From the NCBI GenBank assembly GCA_036003885.1, contig DASYSA010000609.1:1-6296 (forward strand): a stretch of 6,296 bases of DNA. The letters are read 5' to 3'. Under the pieces are notes generated by a model. That model worked only from the letters and a program-made list of their open reading frames with translations, made no database searches and had not been told where the DNA came from. This stretch comes from DASYSA01 sp036003885. Its GTDB lineage: Bacteria > Acidobacteriota > Blastocatellia > UBA7656. Each line of letters starts with the position of its first letter. Positions within the stretch are counted from its first letter, which is position 1. This document shows positions 6,252 through 6,296 of the stretch, piece by piece. Both the position numbers and the translations under genes were made by a program.

Positions 6252-6296
6252 TTCTCCTCTCCTCCCGTGAGTTCCCGCAGGATTTTTCGCTATTTT

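Noticed and set aside
1..6296. CRISPR array, tRNA/rRNA, insertion sequence or phage remnant
   Set aside because: No regularly spaced repeats, no tRNA-like cloverleaf, and no transposase, integrase or phage protein in any frame were seen.

Overview
The window looks like ordinary chromosomal DNA from an Acidobacteriota-type bacterium. The main evidence is the large gene on the right. It encodes a roughly 1,200-residue outer-membrane receptor with an N-terminal carboxypeptidase-regulatory-like domain, a DLPLNGRN plug motif and an RAEFFNVLNHPGF C-terminal signature, an architecture greatly expanded in Acidobacteriota. Moderately high GC and good Shine-Dalgarno sequences fit this. The taxonomic call is an inference from protein style, and no rRNA or marker gene is present to confirm it.

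Layout, left to right. (1) Bases 1-1205 (+) hold the 3' part of a PDZ/radical-SAM/DUF512 protein; its reading frame is open to the left edge, so the true start lies outside the window. (2) Bases 1206-1285 are a short convergent junction with small hairpins. (3) Bases 1286-2179 (-) encode a 297-residue exported protein of unknown function that resembles LolA-like periplasmic proteins. (4) Bases 2180-2568 are a divergent intergenic region. Its left half carries a good sigma70-type promoter for the minus-strand gene and a leader rich in inverted repeats. Its right half has no promoter I can defend. (5) Bases 2569-6192 (+) encode the Oar-like TonB-dependent receptor, with its start corrected to the ATG 8 bases after GGAGG. 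(6) Bases 6214-6251 form a long, nearly perfect terminator-type hairpin, followed by 45 bases with no recognisable gene.

Functional picture. The receptor and the exported LolA-like protein are divergently transcribed and both act in the cell envelope, so a shared regulator or related role is possible but unproven. The DUF512 protein is a cytoplasmic Fe-S enzyme candidate and is probably unrelated to them. No tRNA, rRNA, CRISPR array, insertion sequence or phage gene was seen. I found no convincing new multi-gene system. The points most worth a second look are the dyad-rich leader of the minus-strand gene, that uncharacterised gene itself, and an additional cysteine beside the radical-SAM cluster motif.
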